Notes under the pieces: generated by a model
Database searches by the model: none
Told to the model about the DNA's origin: nothing
Seen by the model: the letters and a program-made list of their open reading frames with translations, nothing else
Shown: positions 11,881 through 23,768 of the stretch, piece after piece
How positions within the stretch are numbered: the stretch's first letter is position 1
Layout: each line of letters opens with the position of its first letter
Made by a program: the position numbers and the translations under genes
NCBI GenBank assembly: GCA_038496675.1
Contig: CM076651.1
Location: 23,217,246-23,281,245, forward strand
DNA length: 64,000 nt
DNA from: Rachycentron canadum
Lineage: Eukaryota; Chordata; Actinopteri; Carangiformes; Rachycentridae
Direction: 5' to 3'

Positions 11881-13490
11881 TGAGGAGTCATGTAGAGCTT
11901 CATGAGGATCGTAGAGGTTTTGTGGCAGTGACAGGGTAGGAGGTAGATGGACGCACTGTACAACAGGCACACAATCAGAGTGTGTGGGATTCCCTGAGCT
12001 GCAGATCAGTCAGTGTCACATGTTGTTGAGCCAGGAGCTCTAGGAGACACCATGGCAACCTTACCTCCACACTAAACCACTGAGAGCTGACGTGTAGAGA
12101 ATAAAAAAGCAAATGTCACTCACTCCTTCTGACCTGAGACGCTGTATTAGGCCGTAAAACAGCATTAACACTTTACGAGGTTGGATATGAGAAAATAACT
12201 AAACTAGGGTAAAGACAGACACCTCTGTGAGTGAATGAACCTTAAGAACCTCATTATTGGTTATCAAGGTGAAAACCGGTCACTATCGCCATCACTAATA
12301 GAAACGATTATTAGTACTAGTATTGGGGAGTTGTAGTTTAGTTGTCTGGTAACGTGACAAAATCTACACTATCAATATCATATTTGTGATAGATGAGATA
12401 AAATTGAAATAATAATTTAATAATAATTTCTACAGAAATGCAGCAACCCTCAGACCTGTACTCTTTTTGATTGTTATGTGTCAGTCCCATATTCTGAAAT
12501 GAATCCAAATTTAAGCCTAATAAAAAAGTAAGGTAAAGTAAAGTAAAGTAAATAAGGTCACTACTGATGATCCTGGGGTCATTTTCAGTGACACGACGAC
12601 ATCATCAGTACATCACTACATCCTCTGCTCAGTTTTTGCCGCACAATCCTCAATTTACCTCATGCTGTGTTGGTACATGAATAATATCTTACCAAACAAA
12701 TGCAACAACAATGTTTTTATTTCTATTTCCTCATACAAACTTGTTCTAAAGTCTGTGAGTTGACATTGCATCCTCCTCTGTCACTCAGTAAGTGACAGTC
12801 CTCACAAAGCAGCTAATGAGACCTGCACCTGTGTTCAGCTGTGACTTGCTGCAACACTCTGGTGATGCCTTTCTGCCCACTCACCTCAACTTGAAGTATG
12901 TAATTGCTGATGTAAAAGTATTTACCTCAAGTCACCTGTAGTTCTCTTTTCGTGTCTTTGTTGCTTTTGTTTTTTTTTACAGGTGCATCAGGGGAGCAGG
13001 TAGCTTGATGAAGTAATCACTGTGACCATTAAATATTTAGGACCAAATACAGAAACAAAATCTAACACAAAGCTTTAGAGTAATACCACTTTGCAAAGTT
13101 GGGCAGATATGGAAAATGTTAATTCTGTGAACAATGACTCCTGACCATCTCAATACTAATTGTCAAAATTAAACACATGGACATCCAAACTAAAGTTCAC
13201 ATAATTCTTCACGTGAGTTTGTATATTGACGGTTGTGATTGGTCATTTTCTAAATTAACCAACATTTTATATAACGGTTAGAGGAGTCACAGATGTAAAG
13301 CAACTGTTTTTTTTTCTCGCCTCCTCTTAAAACACTCAGGATACTAAATAAGAGCTTTGCAATCATCTGGAGAAGCCAGAGTCATAAAATCTATGCAACA
13401 CCTGCAGAAGCCTATGAATGAAACAGCAACAACAAATGAAGCCAACACCAAAGTGAAAGTGACTAGATTCTGGCTCCAAATGTGATCACA
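11881..13490. other. intron 4, unannotated stretch
   Basis: Non-coding. There is a small (GTAAA)n tract at 12527-12553. Nothing else is recognised. Confidence 0.6.
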
Positions 13491-14270
13491 GATTGTATAT
13501 TTAAAAAAGGGACGTAGACTCTGGGGCTGTAAAGTGAAGTTATTGTTGAAGAATCTTAAACCTGCATTCTATCCAACAACCAAAGAAAAGATTGTATTTA
13601 AGTCTATGTGAAAATGGCCCTATTTCTTGTTTGATTTATTACCTTAGTAAGCATTCTCCTAATGAGTTTAGGGTCTCAGTCTCACAATGTTAATTTTTTA
13701 AATAATGATCCCATTTAGAAGAAAATAGACCATAAAGCAGGTTATGCATCATGGCGTGGCTATCGTGTGATATCCTGACAATCAGGATAGAGAACAGAGC
13801 AAGGTAGATTCACCCCTCATTCCTCCTTAGCTCCACCTTCTTCTCCAAACATGGTTTCTTCTGTTTTCACAAAACCAACATGGGCAACAGACAAATTGGA
13901 GGCTTGTTCAAAAACCAATGGGTAACATCATGTGGGTTGACACTTGAACGTGAGTCGATCGTATACTACGGTCTATATACTCTAACAAACCTGTTTTGAG
14001 CTGAGTTCGTCCTTCATGACAACTATTCCAACTGTCCAGGGGTGAATTTTTATATAACTCTCATTTACATTTTATCAAGGCTTAAAGCAAAATTGTGGAT
14101 ATGTCGCTTTGAGTAACAGGTGGGTGAGCATACGTTTCACGTACGGCCCACATCTTTGCAATTTATGGATTAGCTGGAATTTCAGCAATCAGACTGTCAG
14201 GATGGCGGAGCAGTTCTGAGCTTCAAAACCTCAAAAGGGAGGCTATGTCCATCTTTATTTGCAGTCTATA
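13491..14270 (+). mobile_element. TIR-type dispersed repeat, copy 2 (near full length)
   Basis: The left end GATTGTATATTTAAAAAAGG is roughly inverse to the right end GTCCATCTTTATTTGCAGTC, so the element carries imperfect terminal inverted repeats. The interior shares long matches with copies at 1645-1980, 34436-34592 and 51376-51855 (for example ACCATAAAGCAGG and GTCTATGTGAAAATGGCC). No transposase frame is present, so it is a non-autonomous, MITE-like element. Confidence 0.65.
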
Positions 14271-17200
14271 CACTGAACCCATAAAACATTTACATATACT
14301 CACACATTAAAACATTAAACTAATGATTTTAAAAGTAACTGGAACATATTTATATTGCACCAAACAACCAGACTACATCAGAAAACAATCTCTCCTCTTA
14401 ACAGACTCAAACCTCATAAACAACCATTAAACATTGCTGACTGAGGTAAATAATTGAGGCAGTATTTTCCAGTGCCCTGATATTTCTGAACATTGTGACA
14501 AAATGTGATAAAACTTCCATAACAGGCAGCATTTAATTTTTTTTTTTTTCAGTTTTTTTTTAGTTTGAAAATCAGAAGAGCAGAAAGAGAGCACATCGAG
14601 TCCATCAACTAAAATCTGAGAGAAGGCAGACCTCAAAATAATTCCTCCATGACCACGTCAGGCTTTGGTTAGAGAGGAGAAGACTGAGAAGACTGAGAAG
14701 ACTGAGATGACTGAGATGACTGTGAGACGTCCTTTACTGGTTGTTTCATTATCTGGTGGAATATGGTGATATGCTGCCTCTTTTGTCTCCATCTCATGTC
14801 ATACTGAGAGTTTGATCAATATAAAATACCCTCCACTGACTACAGGTTACAATTACCCATATATATAAAGTCCACCCTGGATCCTCCATATGATTGATTC
14901 GCAGATTTTCTGTTCTTTTTTTGTTTGTTTCTTTGGTCCATCATTCTATTAATTACTTTTTCATATGTCAGAAAGAAAACATATTATTTCATTTATGTTT
15001 TTTAATGTATTAAATTTCAGTTTACATGAAGTAGAAAATCAAGTCAACACATTTGTGAAGCTGCAGCTGCAACAGTTGGTATTTTCACTTAAGTTTGATG
15101 AATCTGATGTTGATCCACTATAATGTTAGTCTACAAAAAACAGTTTTTATCATAAGTCATCAGTCAGCGGGTTATAATGATCCATAGTTGGGTTTTGTTA
15201 GTAGGTGACATCTAGTGGCCATAGTAATTATGAAAGGATTAAAGGGAAAAGTGTGTTGATGTAGTTTATAGAGAAAGACAAAGTCCATTTCAGGGGGAGG
15301 TTAGGGTGGATGGATGACAAAACACAGGAATATGACAGAAGAGCTGTGTTCGATTGTGAAAGTAGCATTTTATGTTGTTTCTGTTATCCATGATTGTTCC
15401 ATTAAGCATGTTGTTATTGTAACCATGACAACAAAGATCATCTAATGTTGACAGAATGCTAATTTTATTTTAAACCTAACCAAGTCATGATCTTCATTAT
15501 AGCAACCATAGCAATGGAGGTAAGTATGCTGCTGTCAGTACAGACTGTGTGTTTATTATTGTAACCATGACAACCAAGATCCAGTACACCTGCTGCTGTA
15601 GGGGTGCTATTTCAGGAGATACCCCAATGAGTGGCATCAGAGGGTTGAAGAAAACAACCTGTGTGGTAGTTCAGGTTGTTCTGGGCAGGTCGTAACAACT
15701 AGTGAGGATACTGAGGTACTGAGGTTTTCAAGGTTTATTTCTGATAAGTTCACATCCTACAGTGAACACCTTCAACATGGATGATTTAAGTATTTCAAAA
15801 ACATGAAAAATAAAGGACACAGTTTTAGATTCTAATTGTGTAGATAAGGCTTTGAAGCAGCATTCAGACCTTCACCTTGGGAAAACTTCCAACCAGTGGA
15901 GTGAATAAATAAAAAAGCCAAATTGTAAGAATCTTCTGTGAGAACGTCTGTGTTGTGGGTTCATGACCTCAGTATTTGTCTCTGTTTCTGCTGGATCCTC
16001 CTGATTTAAAAACACTGTCAATCAGATTATTGACTGACTCCCTCCAGATTTTTGACTGATGGAAATCATTCACCAGTCATTCAGTCCCTTACTCAATTTT
16101 TTCACCACATCACATCAAAGCATGGAATTTTATTTTGAAACATTTACATTTTTAATTAAACTGTTAAACTGTTATATTATTATTATAGTTTTAATATTTG
16201 TTAAAACTGTTACTGCTTACAGAACACATTGTATGCGTTGTGTATAACTTGTCTCATTGTCTGAATGCATATTAAAATGCATTTAAATATAGACTGATCA
16301 TTATTTACACATGTGTATTAAACACATCTGCTTGTTTATATGAATTCATATCTTGATGGTTTCTCTGCGATTAATTATTTTTATTTATTAGATTTTTTGT
16401 GCTCAGGTCTCACTGAAAACAAGATTTCAATCGAAACAAATTTTTTATTAAATAAAGAAAATGGAAATAATCATTAGTTATAGGTCTTATTTTCTGCTTT
16501 AGATATGAAGCTTATACAGTATTTGTTGCTGTTGTCTAGATCCATCAATTCAAGTGTGATCTAAAAATAATAATTACTAAGTTTATATATAGTTATCAAG
16601 TGCAATTACTATATATAGCAATTATAATCTCTAAATGGTTTGAGTTTTCAAACACAGCTCCCTCTCTATGTCAGTAGTTATTCATTTAAATCACTGATTA
16701 GCATGATGGCAGCAATAAATAGTATGAGTGTTGCTTCAGACTGCTGGGAGTGGTTAGCAGAAGCCAGACTGTCCTTATATCAAGAGGGACATACAGTGTT
16801 TTAACATTGTTTGCAGGTTGACAGATAGACTGAGGGTTGGAAATAGGTTACATAGATCACCCACTGCTGTAATTCTGAGAACAACCAAGAGGCACAAGTT
16901 GTCAGGGATGACAGTCTGCAGATGACAGAGCAGAGCCTCACATGCTCCCAGAGAGGAAAAGCAGGGATATTCAATTTAGATGCAGCTGATGTGAAGACAC
17001 TATGGAGTCTAGACCTCATGGACGATGGGGCTAGTTCAAGCTGTTTGCATTTAACCCACAGGATGCATGCAACAAAGACAATGAAGAAATATTGTATGAA
17101 AAATCAGAAACACGCTTCATCAGAGGAACCCATTTCCTTAACTGGACGATTCTCAATGATGTCATCGCTGGCAAAAAAAGGCAAAGCAGTTCACCTCAAA

Positions 17201-18164
17201 TTAACTCAGCTCCAATGTGACCTCTCTACTGAGCCTGACCTGCTTTCTGGCTGACTGCCTGTCGCTGTGCAGACCTCAGGTGACCTAACACTGCTTGGAT
17301 CCTGGCTTGCTGATCCCAGATCCCCTACCTTTGACTCGAAGGTAGAAAAGCAGTGTGAGCAGCATCCCTCCAGCCGAATGGTACCGCTCCCTTGCCTTCA
17401 CACCCTAGATCTCATGGTAGTCTCCCGTGCCTCTTCCTCAACTGCTCCTCTCCTCATCCTGTCTTCCTCCTCCTCCAGCTCTCACCAAACAGCTTAGCTT
17501 GTGTCTCTGTGTCGCTCCCTCTCTTTCTCCTTCCTCCCTCCCATCCTCCCTCCCTTTCCTACTTATTTGCTTTCATTCCCCTCCAGGCTGCTTCTCTTCA
17601 TCTCCCTGCCATGCGACACACATAGTCCTAATAGTAACTACACATCACAGAGGGATTGGGCAAGCAAGCACAAACCCTCAAATAGGTTTTTTTTTCTTTT
17701 TTCTTTTTTTTTTTATTTCTCCTTGTGCTTGTCTGAACCTAGGTTGTACCACATGACTGGTCTGCTCTGTGAACAAGTTGCACCATGTTGTCCACAAGAT
17801 GGCAGAAGTGGCCCTGAGTCCGACAACAGCATCCTCTGCACACAACAGATTAAACCTAAATTTAAACCCTGCAGACTATTTTTAGTGACAGTTCTGTGCC
17901 TATTGGAGCAGATATACTTCCCTCAACAGCTGTCTATGGATGCACTTAATGGGAATACTGAGAGCTCTGTGAGCTGATGTAAATCACCTGCAGTCATTTA
18001 ATGTAGTGTAGCCCTATGTAAAAGAAGAGTCCTGTATATTGAAATTAGAAGCTGTTGAGGATGTGTGGATGAATGATATAATCCTTTCTGTTGGACTTTT
18101 TTCATGTATGGGCGCACTGTAAATAAAGTCTACACTTTAATATTTCATTAAAGCCTTTCTTTTT
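14271..18164. other. intron 4, unannotated stretch with simple repeats
   Basis: It contains a 10-bp tandem repeat (AGAAGACTGA type) at 14678-14724, a pyrimidine-rich tract with poly(T) at 17440-17720, and otherwise AT-rich sequence. Open frames through the pyrimidine tract (17267-17977) are compositional. Confidence 0.6.
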
Positions 18165-18235
18165 GCCACCGGAGCACATACCACAAAGGCTTTGTCCAAA
18201 CTGCAGCAGCTCAGGTTTGAATCTGACCTGTGACC
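18165..18235 (+). repeat. tRNA-like SINE fragment
   Basis: The words GAGCACATACCACAAAGGCT and CAGCAGCTCAGGTTTGAATC match the head of the SINE at 37391-37545, including a B-box-like GGTTTGAATC. The body and tail are missing. Confidence 0.55.
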
Positions 18236-21049
18236 CTTTTATTAAGAAAATGATAAAATATCATTATCGAAATAAGTGATGTCACCCAACAACAAACTGA
18301 CTTATTCAGGGTTGTTTCTGTTGTGGACAAATACCATCCAGGTCACACCTACAGGGACTGTGAGGCTAAGTTTTAAACCCATTTTAGGGGAGGTTTACCT
18401 ATAACACCTCTAGTCACTTTTTTCACAGCTTTTTGAAAGTGGATCAATATGAAACCAGTTTAAGACTAGATAAAACATACTGGTAAAGCAGGGTGAGCAA
18501 CTGACTGTGGAACAGTTGATAGACCTCTGTTGATGTTACTGAACCTTATTTTTTTTTACATCTATATAGTTTTATTTAAATATTTAAATCATTTGTCGCA
18601 TTAATTGTTAAACACTTTTCTCAACCTCAAACATTTAGATAAATTTCTTCTTAACTGTTATACAGGATCGCTGATCACTTATCAGTTGAAGATGCATACA
18701 ATAACACATCTCTTCTTTTATTTATCATGTAAAATCTTCAATGTTTCTGTCTCTACAAAATGATTTCATAACAGATTGCAGCCCATTATACATTTGGTGT
18801 TTACATGTGGTTCTGGTTTGTGACATAACAGTGGATTTAATCTGTCAATCACAATATGAATATAAAAATGTTTCCATATTTGCTCCCGTTAGTAGTTGTA
18901 TGTATCTTTGGTTCAAGACCACAAATATCATATCAAAATTTTTAGATTTTTTAACTAAATCAAATGCAAATATGATAATTCCAACTTATATGGCAATCAC
19001 AATATCTGCCAACATAATCGCAATATGAATCTTTTGGACCAGTTTATCACAAAGTTGATAAACAACCACTCACTGTGCAAACCACTTTACCGCAATGCCA
19101 CCCATGGAAAACATGTGCTGTCAGGGAATACAAAAGCTGATGTTGATGATGACTGTACAGTGGCTTGGTTATTGGTATGCTGGAGTACATTAGACATCTT
19201 GTCACCATATAAAGAAATCTATGATGAGCTGAGGAAGTCGAACAAACTGATGAATACCTGGAGTTCAGAGCAGACTCACTGGCACTTCACTACATATCTT
19301 TACCTTGTTTTTTTAAACTTTGGGCACTTTTAATATGAATACCCAATGTTATAACATTTAATTGCAGAAAATAGAAAAGAAGCATAATGGTTGGAGGACA
19401 AAGAAAAACAAGAGGATTCAACATGTTTGAGTTCTATAGTAAAACAACTGAGCTGTGTTGTCCTGCTGCACAGCATTTTACATAACTTTAAACTGTAGCT
19501 CAAGTCTTACATGACAGACAGCTTTTTGATGGGCAAAGTACACTGGTTTCCAATCAACTTAAACCATACTGTCATGTAAATATTGTGTATTTTGAACCTG
19601 AAAACAACACTTACATACCAACATACCAAAATATAACATCAGTTTTTCATCAGTTTGAGATTGTTTGAACCTGAGCGTTGTGAATTGATGCTGACTAAAC
19701 AAAATGTGTAAAATAATGTTAATAGCCTTTTGTGTGTGAGACTGCACTTGACTATGGTTTCTATTTGGGGCTTGAGTGGTTTTAGAAAAAAGCTTGGTCC
19801 AATTTTTCATAACTGAGATGAAATATGTATGTGTGTGATTGAACATGTGAAGAAATAAGTACATAATGTCAAAGTATCCTCTGTTGTGCTTATACAGAAT
19901 ATATTCTGATATTTAACCTGTGCGATGAAATCATCCCTCATCCTTACTGCTGCAACACAAACCTTCTCTTTCCAAAGAACACATGAATCAAATGAGTCAG
20001 TTCTTTTTATTGAGCAGGAATGTGATAACGTCATTATTTACTTATGGCAAATGTATTGTTATGGCTGGATGTGTCATACTAGTTGTGGCAACTTCTGTTA
20101 TTACTTGTGTTGCAATGTTCATTTGAAAACCGTGTCTATAACACAGCATGTCCAGCAGAGAGCAGTGACAAGTTTATTTTTCTAAGAAGTGTCAAGACTG
20201 CTATGTGACAATGTAAAGTTAAATATCATCGGATTCATAAACTCTCAAAGATCAATATCAGTATGAGCCTCAAATCCATTAAACTATTAAAACTTAAAGC
20301 AGAAGATGTTCTGTGAATAAAGTTCATGATTAAACCCTGTGAACCCCATCATACAGACTGTGATTATTTTCAGACAGGCACACCCAGAGATCTCCCTCTC
20401 TCTCTCACTCTCTCTCTCTCTCCCAGCCATACGCAGACACATTTACATATATTCTTGCGTGCCAGTGTTGCAATACTGGGGAGGTTGTGCAAGCATTTTC
20501 TGCATTCTTTCACAGTGAGGGTGGAGGGCTTTTCTCAAGGCAGGACCCACAGCTTTATCAAAGCAACTTTCAACACTTTAACTTTATCAGTGTTTCCAGG
20601 AGCAGGTGGTGCAGCACAGCCATTCACTGTGAATCCGCACTGTGGCTGGGAGCAGTGTTAAGTTCAGGAAAACACTGACTGTCTTTAAAGAGGGTCTCCA
20701 CCAGGAGGAACGGAGTGATTGGAAGTGGAGATGAGACATTCCCTCTGCTATGTGTGGTTACTGGCTCTCACTCAGTCCTTTCAGCTACACCAGCTAAATT
20801 CACCCAAACAACACATTCCTCTTTAAAACACCACCGTAGCTTCTATTCACATACAAGTTTAACATATTGGTAAAACTATTGGTAAATATTGGATTTTTTA
20901 TTTAACTCTTTCAGTTCTGACCCCCTTCCCTTCTGGATCAAATTCTGGATCAATTCAGGTTGATACAACTTTACTGTGTTCAGACGCACTATATGATGCT
21001 ACTAGATTGTCTGTATGCCATACTTCAGTACTACATTTTGCTTTTTTTT
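18236..21049. other. intron 4, AT-rich stretch
   Basis: Mostly AT-rich with no recognisable protein. There is a (TC)n tract at 20391-20424. The part near 18940-19035 (CACAATATCTGCC, ATCGCAATATGAATC) resembles a dispersed fish repeat also seen at 45790-46100. Confidence 0.5.
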
Positions 21050-21240
21050 CCTTAAAGGCTCCATATAGTCTAAAGATGGACCTCTATGTGGTCTTTCATT
21101 ATAAAGCAGGTCTAGGGTCTATATTAACACTGTGAAAGTATCAAAGGTCTCAGTCCACAGAGAAATGCTCACAGCCTGTATTCAGAAACCAGCTGTCAGA
21201 ACTTCTGTAATTTTGTGATGTCACTTTGTGTAGTTTCACA
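21050..21240 (+). repeat. dispersed fish repeat fragment
   Basis: The words TTTCATTATAAAGCAGGTCT and GTGAAAGTATCAAAGGTCTC, followed by CAGTCCACAGAGAAATGC, are familiar from an unclassified interspersed repeat of percomorphs. This is recognition from memory only. Confidence 0.4.
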
Positions 21241-22563
21241 GTATTAATAAAGAACCTAGACCTGCATTATAATCAAAAAGGAGATATGGAAATCTCACTT
21301 TATACAATATGGGACCTTTACCTTTACCTTTTTTATGTGAAATCTAGAAGATGCTACATTCTTCCTCTAAATATCAAACACTCAAAACAAACTAATCTCA
21401 AAAAATTGTTGTTAACACAGGTCTTCTAAAAAAATATGCACAATTTGAACATCAGATGCTTGCAGCACATTTTCTCATGATTTCTTATATGGGAACCAAA
21501 TCAACTCTATACCTACTGTATACCTTTAATCCATGAAACTATGCACATTTCCTGGCTATCAAAGCTCAACTGTTTAGCTGGTAGTGAAATGTAACAAAAG
21601 CACCATGCACTCCAAAATAACACAACAACCCACAGTGCTACATACAATATATTAATGTTTGGTCAGACCATTGTACTGTATTACTACTGTACTGTATCAT
21701 GTCATATCATGTGATTGCAAGGCTTTGTGCAAAATGCTATGACTTTTTGAATATCAAAAACACCAAAGAATAACAAGATGACCTGGTCCAGCACAGTGAG
21801 CAGAGAAATGCTGCCTAACAGACAAATGCAAGAAAATTGGTTATAGAAAATGAATTAGAAGAAGAAAGCAAAGAAGACAGATGAGGGAGGCTATAACAAA
21901 AGAGAAGAGAGTCAGACAAAGGGGAAAAGCCAGGGAGAGGACTCTGAAATGAGGCCAGCAGCTCTGCCACAGAGTGTTAACAGCACTCAAACACGAGTCA
22001 GCTCAGCAGCTTTGCAGACCCTCTCTTTCTGCTCGGCATGTAGCCACACCAAGGCTAGTGTGAGCGGCGGCATTGTTACGTGGTTTGTTTGTGCCAGTCA
22101 AAGTGGTTGCCCAGTGGGAGCATTATGCAAGGGACCAGCCTTTTGTGGATTAGCCTTCTGAACAGATGTGCTCCAGGCTAACGCTATTCACTGCAGAGGT
22201 TCAATAGTGGGACATGCCAACTACTCCAAATCCAGCTGCACACAGAATGAGGTCAGCAGCAGAGGTAGAGAACAGACAAGTGGCTTTAAAGCTGTGCTGA
22301 AAACTTAAAAAAAGTACCATCATGGAGAAAGTAAACACTATTATTTCTTGTTGCAGTCATGCAGCTACTTATATAGATTCCTTGGTAAAGAGTTTTGATA
22401 TCAGTCTAACTAATACTGTATCTCAAACCTCTGGTGTCTCTATAACCCAAACCTTACTTATTCATTACTGATTTAAATCAAAGCATTGAATGATTTTCTA
22501 GTTAATTTAGGCAAAGTTCTTGTATGGTTGCTTACATTTAGATAACACTCTTATTTGATAAGT

Positions 22564-22808
22564 TTGGCCTTTGGAGGTAGAGCAAGTCGTCTCCTAAGTG
22601 GATTCAGTGGTTCAATTCCTGGCTCTTCCTGTCTGCATATCAATGTGTCCTTGGGCAAGATACTGAACCCTGAATTGCTCCTTATGTAATGTGGATGTTT
22701 GTGCATGGCGAAAACTACTATATGGATGTGTGAATGTGCCTGTGAGTGTAAAGTTCTTTGAGTCACAGATAAGAGTAGAAAACTGCTACATAGTGCAGTT
22801 CATTTACT
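22564..22808 (+). repeat. tRNA-headed SINE-like repeat, copy 1
   Basis: The left part has GGAGGTAGAGCAAG (A-box-like) and GGTTCAATTCC (B-box-like, 22609-22619), i.e. a decayed tRNA-type Pol III promoter. The body has TGTCCTTGGGCAAGATACTG and the tail AAGTTCTTTGAGTCACAGAT, ending in GTGCAGTTCATTTAC. It is a member of a family widespread in fish. A second copy is at 27922-28198. Confidence 0.7.
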
Positions 22809-23217
22809 TTGGACTTTTGGTAGCAAAACTAATATCTCTAATATCAACTGATGAAGCTACAAGCTAAAGGAGGTATCAGCTGTATTTCCTCCAGTGGTAA
22901 GAGATGTTGGCTCAAAAATGACATCGGCATTTGGATACAAGGTCCGGTTATTTTATTTCACAAATTCCTCCAATATTGTCTTTATTATCCAGTGTCACAA
23001 TGTCTCCATAATATCACCTCAACAGAATCATTCTCACAATGAATTTGATTTCCCCTGGTGTTTATTTGACAGAGGTCACAGCTTGTCACAGCTTCAGTTA
23101 GACTTCCTCCACTTTGCAGTTTAAGATTTTGGACTCAACTGAAGCTCAACTGCAGCCTTTAAAACATCTGTTCTTTTCAGTATATGGTCCATCTGGTAGT
23201 TTCCCCAAATCACCTAC

Positions 23218-23274
23218 TCACCTACTTGTTCCATCCTACAATGATGTTCATTGTAGGATGGAACAAGTAGGTGA
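23218..23274. repeat. perfect 27-bp inverted repeat with 3-nt loop
   Basis: Arms at 23218-23244 and 23248-23274 are exact reverse complements, separated by TGT. Each arm runs from TCACCTACTTG at the outside to CTACAATGA at the centre. There is no surrounding element that would explain it. The loop is too short for a microRNA precursor. Confidence 0.95.
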
Positions 23275-23743
23275 TCTGATTCACTTGCAAGGACACCTTG
23301 ACCAGGATGGTCAAAAAATGGATGATAGCCAAAAAATTTCCACTTCTGACAACTGACAATTCAGTCTAGGGACAGAATCTAGACTGCTGTGAGACTGAAG
23401 TTATATACTTAACAAGTCAGCCATCCAGACAAGTTGCTTCACTTCATGGTATTCTTCAAAAAGTTGCTTTCACAAGCTTAGCTGAGAAAATTCCTCTCAG
23501 TAACCTGGAGGATAAACTCTGATGATGCCAACCAACCATTTCACAGTTCCCATAACAGCCAAAGGCCGATTTTTTTGTGTGTTTTGCTTCACATTGAATT
23601 TTCCAATTCTAATGTATTGAAGAGTAGTGTGTTATCCTGATCATATGCCTCTAGTACAGAAACATGACCACCTTACTAACAGCCCTTCAAAAGTCAGACC
23701 TGTTTTAGTAGGAAACATGTCTCCTCTCACCTCAACTCATCTC

Positions 23744-23768
23744 TGAGCCACTCTCAGAGAGTGGCTCA
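23744..23768. repeat. perfect 11-bp inverted repeat with 3-nt loop
   Basis: TGAGCCACTCT and AGAGTGGCTCA are separated by CAG. It lies 470 bp from the larger hairpin at 23218-23274. Confidence 0.9.

Noticed and set aside
17267..17977. Several overlapping plus-strand frames rich in Ser, Pro, Leu and Phe
   Set aside because: They are translations of a pyrimidine tract and poly(T), not a protein.
22564..22808. tRNA gene
   Set aside because: Only A- and B-box-like words in a SINE head are present. There is no complete cloverleaf or anticodon arm here or elsewhere in the window.
23218..23274. microRNA precursor
   Set aside because: Perfect arms with a 3-nt loop and no room for a normal terminal loop; not a typical Drosha/Dicer substrate.
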